A stretch of DNA of 64,000 nucleotides from Lentisphaerota bacterium (GTDB lineage Bacteria > Verrucomicrobiota > Lentisphaeria > Victivallales > Victivallaceae): assembly GCA_015061625.1 (NCBI GenBank), contig SUWG01000001.1, positions 48,210-112,209 on the forward strand, written 5' to 3'. Positions within the stretch are counted from its first letter, which is position 1. Each line of letters starts with the position of its first letter. The notes below the pieces were generated by a model. The model ran no database searches and was not told where the DNA came from. It was given only the letters and a program-made list of their open reading frames with translations. The position numbers and the translations under genes were made by a program. Shown here in pieces: positions 44,391 to 52,385 of the stretch.

Positions 44391-44663
44391 ATGAAAAAGA
44401 TCACCATGATCGCCGCCGCCATGATCCTCGGCACCGCCGCATTCGCCGGCCCCGGCTGCCACTGGCAGGGAACCCGTATCCATTACCGGACTCCGGCTTA
44501 CAACCGACCGGCTCCGCCTCCCGGACATCGCGCTCCGGCCTACCGCCGCCCGGCTCCGCCGCCCAGACACCGCGCTCCGGCTTACAACCGCCCGGCTCCG
44601 CCGCCCAGACAGCACGCTCCGGCTCACCGCCGCCCGGCTCCGCCGCCCCGTCGCGGCCGCTGA
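44391..44663 (+). CDS. Small secreted Pro/Arg-rich protein, paralog 3
   Basis: A 90-residue protein: signal peptide MKKITMIAAAMILGTAAFA, then GPGCHWQGTRIHY and about five repeats of a 13-residue unit such as YRRPAPPPRHRAP. It keeps the signal peptide and repeat-tail style of the other two but not their hydrophobic segment. It is strongly basic and probably extended. Its leader contains the 55-bp block shared with paralog 1. Function unknown. A terminator-like hairpin follows. Confidence 0.7.
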   Translation: MKKITMIAAAMILGTAAFAGPGCHWQGTRIHYRTPAYNRPAPPPGHRAPAYRRPAPPPRHRAPAYNRPAPPPRQHAPAHRRPAPPPRRGR

Positions 44664-44684
44664 TCGATAACCACCAACCCAGAG

Positions 44685-44717
44685 GGCCGTTGCCAAACTG
44701 AAAAGTTTGCAACGGCC
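44685..44717 (+). terminator. Terminator-like hairpin
   Basis: GGCCGTTGC/GCAACGGCC with inner CAAACT/AGTTTG pairs, directly after paralog 3. The outer stem matches the one at 36765. Only ACTTTCATAATTT follows. Confidence 0.6.
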
Positions 44718-44799
44718 ACTTTCATAATTTACCCGGAATTGAAAAATCCAACCCATCTGATTTCTCGTGAATGTCGGGCAATGATAGTTGGTTGCAAAC

Positions 44800-45060
44800 A
44801 GAGAAAGAGTTGCACCGAGGCCGGATGGCCGCAGGTGCGAGGGGGTTTGGGGGATTTTCTTCCCCCAAGGTGGCCACCTCGTGTCGCAATCCTAATCGCT
44901 CTGCCGCCAGAAAAGGCGGCAGAGCGTGACGGAGTGCGACACATGAGCCGAAACACCACCACACACCGCATACCACGGGCCGTACACCGCACCCGGCCGA
45001 GCCGGGCGCAGGGGTGCCGGGGGCGGCGTCAGCCCCCGGCAAAGGTGTTTGCAACTGTCA
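44800..45060. repeat. Hairpin-rich gene-free stretch
   Basis: No gene seen. It holds TTTGGGGGA/TCCCCCAAG near 44845-44870, a nested cruciform at 44881-44942 (outer GTGTCGCA/TGCGACAC; inner GCTCTGCCGCC/GGCGGCAGAGC), and at 45016-45040 the inverted copy of the 36665 hairpin. Confidence 0.6.
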
Positions 45061-45071
45061 AACGCCCGGCA

Positions 45072-45863
45072 TTAAAGATGATCAGCCATAAATTCCCGGA
45101 AAATTTCCACCGATCTTATTCCGGTATCGGCGATATTATTGGAGCATACCACCACGCCGTCGATTTTGCCTTCCTGATAGAAGCGGTAGTACAACTCCAA
45201 CTGGTTACGCATCTCTTCATCAGTCAATTCCCGGCAGTCGCCGTAGTTATACAAGTAGCATCCGGCCAGGTGTTTCTTGCCGGGGGTCATGGCGATGATC
45301 TTATTCAGGTTTTCTTCTGCGCAGGCAAGTTCCGCACTGTCCCATGACCAGAAGGTCACCACATCGACCAAATCCAGATAAGGTGTGTAATCGATCTTGA
45401 AAAGTGCCGCATAATAGACCAGAAACAACTCCAGCGGCCGGGGCGCGGAATGTAACGCATCCCGGATCTCTTTCAACCGGGATAAGGTGATCCTTGCCCC
45501 GCCGGTTTCCGGTGAAAAAAAGTCATCCAGCACACCGCCGACCACATTGGGATATTTTTCCGCCTGCCGCAGAACTTCTTCCAGATCGTCTGCCCCGTCA
45601 TTGTTGCGGATGGATGATTTGTCGCCCATGATCGACCATGCCACCTTATCAAATCCGGCAAGCTTTTCCGATTCATCATCAAACGGCGGCACCGGACTGC
45701 CGCCCATGACCACCCGGAAGCAGTTGGAAATATCCAGATATGCCGCCGCCTCGACCGGCCCCATCCTGTTTTCGCCGGGAATATTCCAACCGTATTCCGG
45801 CTTGTGGTGCGCGCCGGCATCCTGCCCCCAAAGCCATAAACCATCCCGAAAAGTGCGTTTCAT
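45072..45863 (-). CDS. Putative TIM-barrel protein, unknown function
   Basis: A 263-residue protein with no signal peptide. Alternating strand/helix pattern and acidic residues (VVGGVLDDFFSP, then LDLVDVVTFWSWDSAEL and KHLAGCYLYNYGD) suggest a TIM-barrel hydrolase-like fold. It starts MKRTFRDGLWLWGQDAGAHH after a GAGGTGAGG site. It lies 8 nt downstream of the alpha/beta-hydrolase gene and likely shares its transcript. I do not recognise the family, and a glycan-related role is only a guess from the fold. Confidence 0.55.
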   Translation of the reverse strand: MKRTFRDGLWLWGQDAGAHHKPEYGWNIPGENRMGPVEAAAYLDISNCFRVVMGGSPVPPFDDESEKLAGFDKVAWSIMGDKSSIRNNDGADDLEEVLRQAEKYPNVVGGVLDDFFSPETGGARITLSRLKEIRDALHSAPRPLELFLVYYAALFKIDYTPYLDLVDVVTFWSWDSAELACAEENLNKIIAMTPGKKHLAGCYLYNYGDCRELTDEEMRNQLELYYRFYQEGKIDGVVVCSNNIADTGIRSVEIFREFMADHL

Positions 45864-45871
45864 ACCTCACC

Positions 45872-46813
45872 TCACCGGCTCAATGCCGTCTGGCCGTTGG
45901 GTTCCATAACTTCCGGCACCGGCGACCAGTCGGGGCCGTTGGCCCGGCTCTGCCTTTCCAGCCATTGACAGGCGGGGAAGAACAATATCTCATGCCCGCC
46001 CTCAAACAACGTCAATCTCGCCCGGTTCGACTGGCGGCGCAAATAGATCGTGCGTTCACCGAAAGAGGGATCTTCACCATGGAAAAGCAATTCTGCCGGG
46101 ATCTTCTCATTTTTATTGATGAAATCCATATCTGCTTCGCTGATCCGGTCACTCTCACCGGCCAGAATATTGAAACATCTGACCGCCTGACTGACCGGCA
46201 CTGAACCGGTGTGTCCGTCATGGATCCCGGTGCTGATATCCACCGTACAGCAATTTACCGCATTGACCAGCCAGGTGGTCGCCGACCGGCGGAGTGCTTC
46301 AGCATGAGCCTTTTCCGACAATTCCGGACTGCCGCCGCAAGCTGTGGCGATATGTTCCGGGTACTCTGTGCCGAGAACTTTGCCCTCGCTGAACCACCGC
46401 ACCAGATCGGCACACGGACACCACGCCGATACCGCACTCCACAAATCCGGCCGCCGCCCCGCCATCAGCAACGCGGCATAACCGCCGCCGGAACCGCCGC
46501 AAAGGTAAACTTTGTCGTCATCCACCGGATAATTGTCTTTCACAAAGCGCACCGCATCTTCAATATCAGAAACCACATATTCCGAACCGCACGCTTCACT
46601 TGTCCAATTCGGCCCGCGGAATTCCGGAAAGATCAAATGCCAATTCTTTTTGCGCACGAACCGGAGAAATTCTTCAAATCCGCTGGTATGATCGTAACTC
46701 CAGGTATGCAGCGCCACCAGCAGCGGCCGCGGCTCATTGCCGGATGCCTGAAAAAACATCGCCGGTTGATCACTGTTGTCGATTTTGCATGGATAGGTGA
46801 TTTCTTTTATCAT
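45872..46813 (-). CDS. Alpha/beta hydrolase (prolyl-oligopeptidase-like)
   Basis: A 313-residue serine hydrolase. LCGGSGGGYAALLMAG carries the nucleophile serine in G-x-S-x-G; EGGHEILFFP near the C-terminus has the probable catalytic histidine, and the acid is likely in LAGESD or a nearby segment. Residues 30-70 (PLLVALHTWSYD) form the usual first strands and oxyanion region. It may cleave an ester or peptide bond, perhaps a deacylase given the saccharolytic setting; the substrate is unknown. I start at ATG 46813 (MIKEITYPCK), preceded by AAGGAAG, rather than at 46852. Confidence 0.75.
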   Translation of the reverse strand: MIKEITYPCKIDNSDQPAMFFQASGNEPRPLLVALHTWSYDHTSGFEEFLRFVRKKNWHLIFPEFRGPNWTSEACGSEYVVSDIEDAVRFVKDNYPVDDDKVYLCGGSGGGYAALLMAGRRPDLWSAVSAWCPCADLVRWFSEGKVLGTEYPEHIATACGGSPELSEKAHAEALRRSATTWLVNAVNCCTVDISTGIHDGHTGSVPVSQAVRCFNILAGESDRISEADMDFINKNEKIPAELLFHGEDPSFGERTIYLRRQSNRARLTLFEGGHEILFFPACQWLERQSRANGPDWSPVPEVMEPNGQTALSR

Positions 46814-46859
46814 TTTTTCTTCCTTGTATCTCAAATTTTGTAAAATTTCCAAATTACGC

Positions 46860-47312
46860 TCACTTCAATTTTTCCAGAATCTCTGCGGCATTGGTATCGG
46901 GCTTGACTTTGGGCATGATCTCCATGATTTTTCCCGCTTCGTCAATAATAAAGGTCGTGCGGACTGTGCCCATGGATACTTTGCCGTACAACTTCTTTTC
47001 CTGCCACACCCCGTACTCTTTGATCGTCTGCAACCGGGGATCAGCCAGCAGAATAAAAGGTAAATCATGTTTTTGAGCAAACTTGCGGTGGGATTCCACA
47101 CTGTCTTTGCTGATGCCGATCACCACGATATCCCGGCGGGAAAATTCATCAAAATTGGCGGCAAAAGCACACGCCTGCCGGGTACATCCGGGGGTATTGT
47201 CTTTGGGATAAAAGTAAAGTACAACTTTTTTGCCGGCAAATTGAGCCAGAGTTACCATGTTTCCATCTTTATCCGGCAGAGAAAAACCCGGAGCAGTATC
47301 ACCGATTTTCAT
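46860..47312 (-). CDS. bcp: Thiol peroxidase of Bcp/PrxQ type
   Basis: A 150-residue peroxiredoxin that reduces peroxides using thioredoxin. DNTPGCTRQACAF has the peroxidatic Cys (TPGCT) and the resolving Cys five residues later, the Bcp/PrxQ pattern. MKIGDTAPGFSLPDKDG is the usual N-terminus. I start at ATG 47312 because the 29-residue upstream extension is uncharged and Bcp proteins are about 150 long. The gene precedes the hydrolase by 46 nt, so it may head a small operon. A CDF transporter is transcribed divergently. Confidence 0.92.
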   Translation of the reverse strand: MKIGDTAPGFSLPDKDGNMVTLAQFAGKKVVLYFYPKDNTPGCTRQACAFAANFDEFSRRDIVVIGISKDSVESHRKFAQKHDLPFILLADPRLQTIKEYGVWQEKKLYGKVSMGTVRTTFIIDEAGKIMEIMPKVKPDTNAAEILEKLK

Positions 47313-47417
47313 AAGAATCCCCGTATTGTTGATATATCCGGCATTAATATACTGTATAAAGTAAAAAATGCAAACCGCAGATTTGCCGTTTTTGAACAAC
47401 TTTTACAATTACTTCTA

Positions 47418-47445
47418 TTGACATTTTCCGATATTGTGCTACATT
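47418..47445 (+). promoter_or_regulatory. Promoter of CDF gene
   Basis: TTGACA (47418-47423), 16-nt spacer ending GTGC, TACATT (47440-47445). Confidence 0.65.
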
Positions 47446-47474
47446 CTTTCCCGGACATCACGGAGAATAAAATC

Positions 47475-48653
47475 ATGCTTACTTCACTGATTTTGAATCT
47501 TACCGTGCCGGGAATCAATGGCACAACACTCTCTGCCCGGCAACGCAACCGGTGCGGCATCGTCAGCGGCATAACCGGTATTGTGTGCAATATCATTCTG
47601 GCAGTGACCAAAGTCGCACTGGCGGTCATCACCGGCAGTATCGCCATGGCGGCTGATGCGGTCAACAATCTTTCCGATGCCGGTTCCGGGATCATCACTG
47701 TCGCCGGATTCCGCCTTTCCAGCCAGCCGCCGGATGCCGAACACCCTTTCGGCCACGGCCGCAGTGAATATGTCGCCGCATTGATCGTCGCGCTGCTGAT
47801 TTTTTGTTTGGGGATGAATTTTCTCAAAGATTCGGTCATCTCGGTTTTTCATCCATCACAAATAACTTGCAGTAATACAGTTATTATTATTTTTGCCGCC
47901 ACGGTACTGGTCAAATGCTGGCTCTTTTTCTTCTATCGCAAAATCGGCAGATTGATCAATTCCGATGTGATCAAAGCGGCCGCGCTGGATAGTTTGAGCG
48001 ACTGTCTGGGAACTTTACTGGTCATCGGCGCATTGATTTCCTCCCGTTACACGGCTTTTCCGCTGGATGGCACTGCCGGTATCGTGATCGCCGGCATGAT
48101 CCTCTGGGCGGGCGGCAACATCCTCAAGGAAACGGTCAACAAACTTTTAGGAACCCCGCCGGATAGCGAACTGGTGGAAAAGATCCGGCAGGCGATCCTC
48201 GAATCTCCGGGCATCGACGGTGTTCACGATATCATCATCCACAATTACGGAGAAAACTCCTATTACGCCACCGCCCATGCTGAAATTTCCTGTGACGGCG
48301 ACCGTTTTTCCGCCCATGATATTCTGGAAAATGCCGAAATCGCCGTGGCGGGGAAATTGCCGGTGCATCTGCTCTTGCACGGCGACCCCTACAACACCGC
48401 CAATCCGGAAGTCATCCTCTGGCGCGGACGCATGGAAAATACCGTTGCCGGTTTTGACAGCAACTTAAAACTTTACGATTTCCGGCTGGATAAAGATGAG
48501 AATGGTAACGTCTGCGAATTGGCATTTCATCTGCTCATCCCCCATAAATACGGCATGAGCAGTAAGGAGATCAAAGAGGAATTGCGTAACCGGATGAGCG
48601 TTTACAACCCGGATATACAACTGGATATACTCTTCTTGAAAAGTTTTATTTGA
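47475..48653 (+). CDS. Cation diffusion facilitator transporter
   Basis: A 392-residue inner-membrane metal exporter. Six hydrophobic helices; metal-site residues appear as DAVNNLSDAGS in helix 2 and KAAALDSLSDCLGT in helix 5, the latter close to the DxxxD site. The PDAEHPFGHGR loop is a family mark. Residues 210-290 form the cytoplasmic dimerisation domain, and a further ~100 residues follow (DSNLKLYDFRLDKDENG), longer than usual. Zn/Mn/Fe specificity cannot be read safely. I start at ATG 47475 (GGAG 12 bases upstream) because the longer frame crosses the promoter and the divergent bcp gene. Confidence 0.88.
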   Translation: MLTSLILNLTVPGINGTTLSARQRNRCGIVSGITGIVCNIILAVTKVALAVITGSIAMAADAVNNLSDAGSGIITVAGFRLSSQPPDAEHPFGHGRSEYVAALIVALLIFCLGMNFLKDSVISVFHPSQITCSNTVIIIFAATVLVKCWLFFFYRKIGRLINSDVIKAAALDSLSDCLGTLLVIGALISSRYTAFPLDGTAGIVIAGMILWAGGNILKETVNKLLGTPPDSELVEKIRQAILESPGIDGVHDIIIHNYGENSYYATAHAEISCDGDRFSAHDILENAEIAVAGKLPVHLLLHGDPYNTANPEVILWRGRMENTVAGFDSNLKLYDFRLDKDENGNVCELAFHLLIPHKYGMSSKEIKEELRNRMSVYNPDIQLDILFLKSFI

Positions 48654-48680
48654 AAGGAAAAACGCAATCCCATCACCGCC

Positions 48681-48929
48681 GCAGGTTGTTTTGGTAACTG
48701 AAAAAGGTTCGATTCGACCGAGCTTGAGTCCGCCGATTTGGCAAGAAAAAAGCCCGTAATGCGACACCGCAGGTTGTTTTGGTAACTGAAAAAGGTTCGA
48801 TCCACACGGTGGATGCAGTACGAGGCAAGGTCGCAGCCAAATCAAGGCGAATGCGAGGGAGTGTATAACCATACTCGACCGAGCTTGAGTCCGCCGATTT
48901 GGCAAGAGATTGCCCGTAATGCGCCACCG
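48681..48929 (+). repeat. R1 structured element, copy D, with a deleted tandem partner
   Basis: A full copy (48799-48929) of a second subtype: outer GGTGG/CCACC, then TACGaGGC/GCCCGTA, middle GCCAAATC/GATTTGGC. Just before it is a shortened copy (48681-48768) that jumps from TTCGAT to CGACCGAGC, an internal deletion at a repeated CGA. Both are led by GCAGGTTGTTTTGGTAACTG. The tail up to GGTTTGATTTTTC extends to about 48975. Confidence 0.8.
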
Positions 48930-49018
48930 CCTTGTCACGGCGTAGTGTAAACGAAGCCGGAAGGTTTGATTTTTCACCCAAAGTACAATTACTTAAAAAA
49001 ATAAAGAAAGGAAAAACT

Positions 49019-49576
49019 ATGGACTTTCTCGAAATCATGCGCAACCGCAAAAGCTGCCGTTCATACGCTCCGGATAAAACCGTCTCCCGTGACGATCTGA
49101 TCAAAATCGTCGAAGCCGGCCGCCTCACCCCCAGCGGATGCAACTCCCAGCCGTGGAAATTCATCGTCGTCGATTCACCGGAAGCCAAAACCAAACTCTG
49201 CGAAGCTCTGGTGCTTTCCAATGGCTCCACCGGTTCCCCGTGGCGGCATCAGGTCTCCGCTTTCATCATCCTCGTTGAACAGAAAGCCAAAGTCATGCAG
49301 GGCGTGCTGGATTACTACCACGATTCACAACGTTTCGCCCCCGGCGATATCGGCGCCGCCTGTATGAATATGTGCCACGAAGCATTCTGCCTCGGCCTGG
49401 ATACCTGTATTATCGGCATGAGTGAACAAAGCAAAATGGAAGAATTTTTCGGCATCCCGCACGGCGCAACCGTCAGAATGGTGCTGGCCATCGGCTACGC
49501 CGCCAATCCCGACGCCCCCGTAAATAAAGTCCGCAAACCCCTCGACGAAGTCTGCTCATTCAACTTTTGGAAATAA
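49019..49576 (+). CDS. Nitroreductase-family flavoprotein
   Basis: A 185-residue FMN-dependent oxidoreductase. RNRKSCRSYAPDKTV at the start and LTPSGCNSQPWKFIVV are the family's FMN-binding segments; DIGAACMNMCHEAFCLGLDT and GYAANP also match. The start at 49019 has AAAGGAA upstream; the longer frame from 48932 includes repeat sequence. The substrate is unknown (nitro compounds, quinones or other). The leader is formed by the R1 tail and the gene is followed by the R3 hairpin. Confidence 0.88.
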   Translation: MDFLEIMRNRKSCRSYAPDKTVSRDDLIKIVEAGRLTPSGCNSQPWKFIVVDSPEAKTKLCEALVLSNGSTGSPWRHQVSAFIILVEQKAKVMQGVLDYYHDSQRFAPGDIGAACMNMCHEAFCLGLDTCIIGMSEQSKMEEFFGIPHGATVRMVLAIGYAANPDAPVNKVRKPLDEVCSFNFWK

Positions 49577-49585
49577 GGCGGTATC

Positions 49586-49675
49586 GCGGGGAGGGAAAAA
49601 ACCTCTTTTCACGAGAAAAGAGGTTTTTTCCCTCCCCGCACCCCTCCCTTTTTCGAGAAAAGCGGGGTACTTTTA
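49586..49675 (+). repeat. R3 long hairpin element, copy 2
   Basis: A perfect 25-bp stem (49586-49610 with 49615-49639), loop ACGA; stem bases differ from copy 1 at paired positions (CTTC/GAAG there, CCTC/GAGG here). The tail CCCCTCCCTTTTTCGAGAAAAG follows. Confidence 0.8.
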
Positions 49676-49687
49676 TTTTATAAATTC

Positions 49688-49818
49688 AACATATCCTTAC
49701 TCGCGAAGCGAGCGCTTCACTTTCGCCGCAAGGCGAAAAGCTTCATATTGCGGAGCAATGCTTCATGCCGGGAAGAATTCCCGGCGCTTCACGTTGATTT
49801 GCGACACGCAAATCAACA
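49688..49818 (+). repeat. R2 hairpin array, copy 1
   Basis: Five hairpins in a row: CTCGC/GCGAG, TTTCGCC/GGCGAAA, ATTGC/GCAAT, GCCGGG/CCCGGC and GTTGATTTGC/GCAAATCAAC, separated by GCTTCA-type linkers. Nearly identical to 50162-50292. Confidence 0.8.
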
Positions 49819-49882
49819 CCCCAAGCCCCCATCCTTTTCAAAAAAAGCGAAGTACTTTTGCTCCCGTTGGTCGCAAAACCGG
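49819..49882 (+). repeat. R3 tail without the long stem
   Basis: CCCATCCTTTTC, then GCGAAGTACTTTTGCTCCCG and TTGGTCGCAAAACCGG, matching the end of R3 copy 1. Confidence 0.7.
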
Positions 49883-49962
49883 AAATGTACCGCCGCCCGG
49901 CGGGCTGCGAAGTGTCTCGCCGCTCCGATGTCGCGGCTCAATATTGGTCGCTGGACAGCACT

Positions 49963-50130
49963 GATCCAACCGGTGGATGGATTGCGAGCCAAGGTCGAAG
50001 TCAAACCAAGGCGAAAATGAGGGAGTGTAGTAAACCTACTCGACCGAATTTGAGTCCGATGGTTTGACAAGAGATTGGCCGCAAGACGCCACCGTCTTGT
50101 CACGGCGTAGTGCAAACGAAGCCGGAAGGT
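49963..50130 (+). repeat. R1 structured element, copy E (best-formed)
   Basis: Outer GGTGG (49972-49976)/CCACC (50089-50093) with TTGCG (49982-49986)/CGCAA (50080-50084) and GCC/GGC; middle 9-bp GTCAAACCA (50000-50008)/TGGTTTGAC (50060-50068); small apical GAGTGTAG/CTACTC. The 3' module CTTGTCACGGCGTAG and tail follow. Confidence 0.85.
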
Positions 50131-50161
50131 TTGATTTTTCCCAAAAAATCAGAATAATAAT

Positions 50162-50292
50162 CAACATATCCTTACTCGCAAAGCGAGCGCTTCACTTTCG
50201 CCGCAAGGCGAAAAGCTTCACATTGCGGAGCAATGCTTCACGCCGGGAAGAATTCCCGGCGCTTCACGTTGATTTGCGACACGCAAATCAAC
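50162..50292 (+). repeat. R2 hairpin array, copy 2
   Basis: Same five-hairpin order as copy 1 with a few base changes in loops and linkers. Confidence 0.8.
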
Positions 50293-50350
50293 ACCCCGCC
50301 CCTCCCTTTTTCGAGAAAAGCGAAGTACTTTTGCTCCCGTTGGTCGCAGA
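50293..50350 (+). repeat. R3 tail, third truncated copy
   Basis: CCCCGCCCCTCCCTTTTTCG, GAGAAAAG, GCGAAGTAC and GCTCCCGTTGGTCGCA. It directly continues the R2 array, as at 49819. Confidence 0.7.
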
Positions 50351-50381
50351 AAAATTTTTATGTACGGCAAGACCGGATCAT

Positions 50382-52211
50382 TTACCGGACGACCGGCGGA
50401 ACATACTCCAACCCCTGCGGAGTTATCCGGTAGAGGGCCTGACTTTTGTATGAGTTGTGACCTTCGGCAAAAATCGCCTGATAATCGGTAAAAAACTTCT
50501 CATCCATCGTTTCGATCAATACATATTCTGCGGTTTTGTTAAGATTTTCCAACAGTTCTTCCGGGGTCATTTTCACCTGAAACATATTTGCTTCTCCGTC
50601 AGGCACGACCGGGTTGAACCATGCTACCGGTTTGAAACTTTCCGGGAAAAGGTACCGGTAAATGAAATTTTTCATACCGTCTCCCTCCCGGCTCAATACG
50701 GTAAAATCGTTTTCATAAAGCAATGGAGAATATATATATTGGGCATAATTTGCCTCTTTTCTCCACTTGGTATCGATTCTGAAAGAGCGTTGCATCTGTG
50801 AAAGCATCATGTTGCAGATCGAACCTGTAACGCAAAACATGATCGCCGCTTTGAACCATATCCCTCCGGCATTCTGCAAAAACTTCTCCCGGAAGAGCAA
50901 ATAAAGTTGAATAAAGAGCAGCATACCGAGGAACGTCATCGCATAACGCTCAAAAGATACCACATTCAATGCCTGAAAACGGTTGAATACAGTGATATAA
51001 CTCATCCACAACGAGAACATCATCAACAGGAAAAACAGCGGCATAAAGACAAAATAAAGCACCTTCCATTCCGCCGGTTTGTTTTTGCTTTTCAGACAGT
51101 AGACCACCGCAACGGCGATCAGTACCAAAAATGAACCGTAAAGCGTGATATCTGCAAAAAATCTCTGCAACATGACCAATGCCACTTTTCCGGCATACTC
51201 ATGTTTTCCGGAGATGAGCAGACCAAGCGTTTCAGACAACGGCTCCCGGGGGGCAAACACAATATCAGTATTGAAATATTTCAGCAGCAGCGACCAGCTT
51301 GCTTTGACCAGAAACGGCATCACACATACCACTGCAGGCAGGAATTTTTCCAATTTGCCGTTCCGGCATTCCCGGTGCCGCCAAACTCTTATCAGATAAA
51401 AGAGTATGGCAAATATTATCACTCCCATGGCACTGGCTTTGAGCAGGATCATCACCATCAGCAGGATCATCATTTCCAGATCATCAAAGATTTTTTCTTC
51501 CGAAGTGAATACCCGGAAAAGGATCAGCGAACCCAGAGAGATAAGCAGCGGTTCAGAATAAACCAAATAGACCCAGTCGCCGATCATGAAAAACAAAAGC
51601 ATACAGCCGCCGGTAATGGCACAAAGTTTGATTGGAATATTCGCGGATTTATTGTTGTCGGAAGCAAAACTCAACATTATGGTCAATACCGTAAGCGAGT
51701 TGGCAAAAAAGATGATATTTTCACCAAAAACACACCACGAAAAGCACTTATGGATAAACACACCAATCAGCGGTATTCCCGGCGGATAGGAGGCGTGTTT
51801 AAGATAATTATCCAATTCACAATTCAATCTGCCATTGCGGAAAAGCAGTTTGGAAGCAAATCCCCAGTGGGAAAATTCATCCCACTGCACAAACTCCAGA
51901 TAATATGTCGCCGCATACAGCACCGGTATCAGCATGAAATAGACGGTCATTGCCGGAGTGAGGAAACGCCGGTATGCCGCCGGTTCCCGGAGCAGTTGCC
52001 GGATCACCGGAATAAAAAAGGCAAAGTTCACCGCCATAATAATCCCGGCACCGACATTCATCAGATGAAAGATGCTGAACAGGTAAAACAGCAGCACATT
52101 AGCCAAAAGTGCCATCAAAGTTATCCGTTCCGGATTTTCTTTACGGCAAATTGAAAAATAAGCCGGCACTGCTGCCAGCATGGCAAAAAGTGAAATAAAA
52201 CCAATCATCAA
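50382..52211 (-). CDS. Polytopic membrane protein, GT-C-like
   Basis: A 609-residue protein with about 13 hydrophobic helices and a soluble C-terminal domain of some 120 residues. The first large outer loop has FVQWDEFSHWGFASKLL, where W-D-E-x-S/x-x-W resembles the acidic motif of GT-C glycosyltransferases; the loop HASYPPGIPLIG also occurs in that class. It may use polyprenyl-phosphate sugars on the periplasmic side. There are no linked glycan genes on this strand, and the SDR and repeat-rich DNA around give no pathway clue. The first two codons are both ATG; either could be the start. Confidence 0.6.
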   Translation of the reverse strand: MMIGFISLFAMLAAVPAYFSICRKENPERITLMALLANVLLFYLFSIFHLMNVGAGIIMAVNFAFFIPVIRQLLREPAAYRRFLTPAMTVYFMLIPVLYAATYYLEFVQWDEFSHWGFASKLLFRNGRLNCELDNYLKHASYPPGIPLIGVFIHKCFSWCVFGENIIFFANSLTVLTIMLSFASDNNKSANIPIKLCAITGGCMLLFFMIGDWVYLVYSEPLLISLGSLILFRVFTSEEKIFDDLEMMILLMVMILLKASAMGVIIFAILFYLIRVWRHRECRNGKLEKFLPAVVCVMPFLVKASWSLLLKYFNTDIVFAPREPLSETLGLLISGKHEYAGKVALVMLQRFFADITLYGSFLVLIAVAVVYCLKSKNKPAEWKVLYFVFMPLFFLLMMFSLWMSYITVFNRFQALNVVSFERYAMTFLGMLLFIQLYLLFREKFLQNAGGIWFKAAIMFCVTGSICNMMLSQMQRSFRIDTKWRKEANYAQYIYSPLLYENDFTVLSREGDGMKNFIYRYLFPESFKPVAWFNPVVPDGEANMFQVKMTPEELLENLNKTAEYVLIETMDEKFFTDYQAIFAEGHNSYKSQALYRITPQGLEYVPPVVR

Positions 52212-52264
52212 AATTTTCTCCGTTTAATAAGGTCTCAAAAAAATCGGCTGTAACTGCCGGAAAA

Positions 52265-52385
52265 AGATGGATGCAATGCGTGGCAGGGAAAGCCGCTCTG
52301 CCAAGGTAACGGCGATGGAGTGTACTATGTCCCCGACCGAACCGTTATCCGCCGGTTTGGCAAGAAAAAAGCCCGCAATCCATCT
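52265..52385. repeat. R1 structured element, copy F (divergent subtype)
   Basis: AGATGGAT (52265-52272)/ATCCATCT (52378-52385), TGCGtGGC/GCCCGCA, then GCCAAGGTAACGGCG/CGCCGGTTTGGC. Primary sequence differs widely from the other copies but the arms still pair. Its right end touches the SDR stop codon. Confidence 0.7.

Noticed and set aside
44722..45054. 110-aa minus-strand frame in the repeat-rich gap
   Set aside because: Pro/Cys/Gly-rich translation of hairpin DNA, no ribosome site, no match to the other small proteins.
49688..50292. Possible CRISPR array
   Set aside because: The linkers are only about 6-7 bp and the units between are self-complementary hairpins of unequal length; no cas genes in the window.
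51201..52154. 317-aa plus-strand frame
   Set aside because: Antisense to the membrane protein gene at 50382-52211; no coding features.
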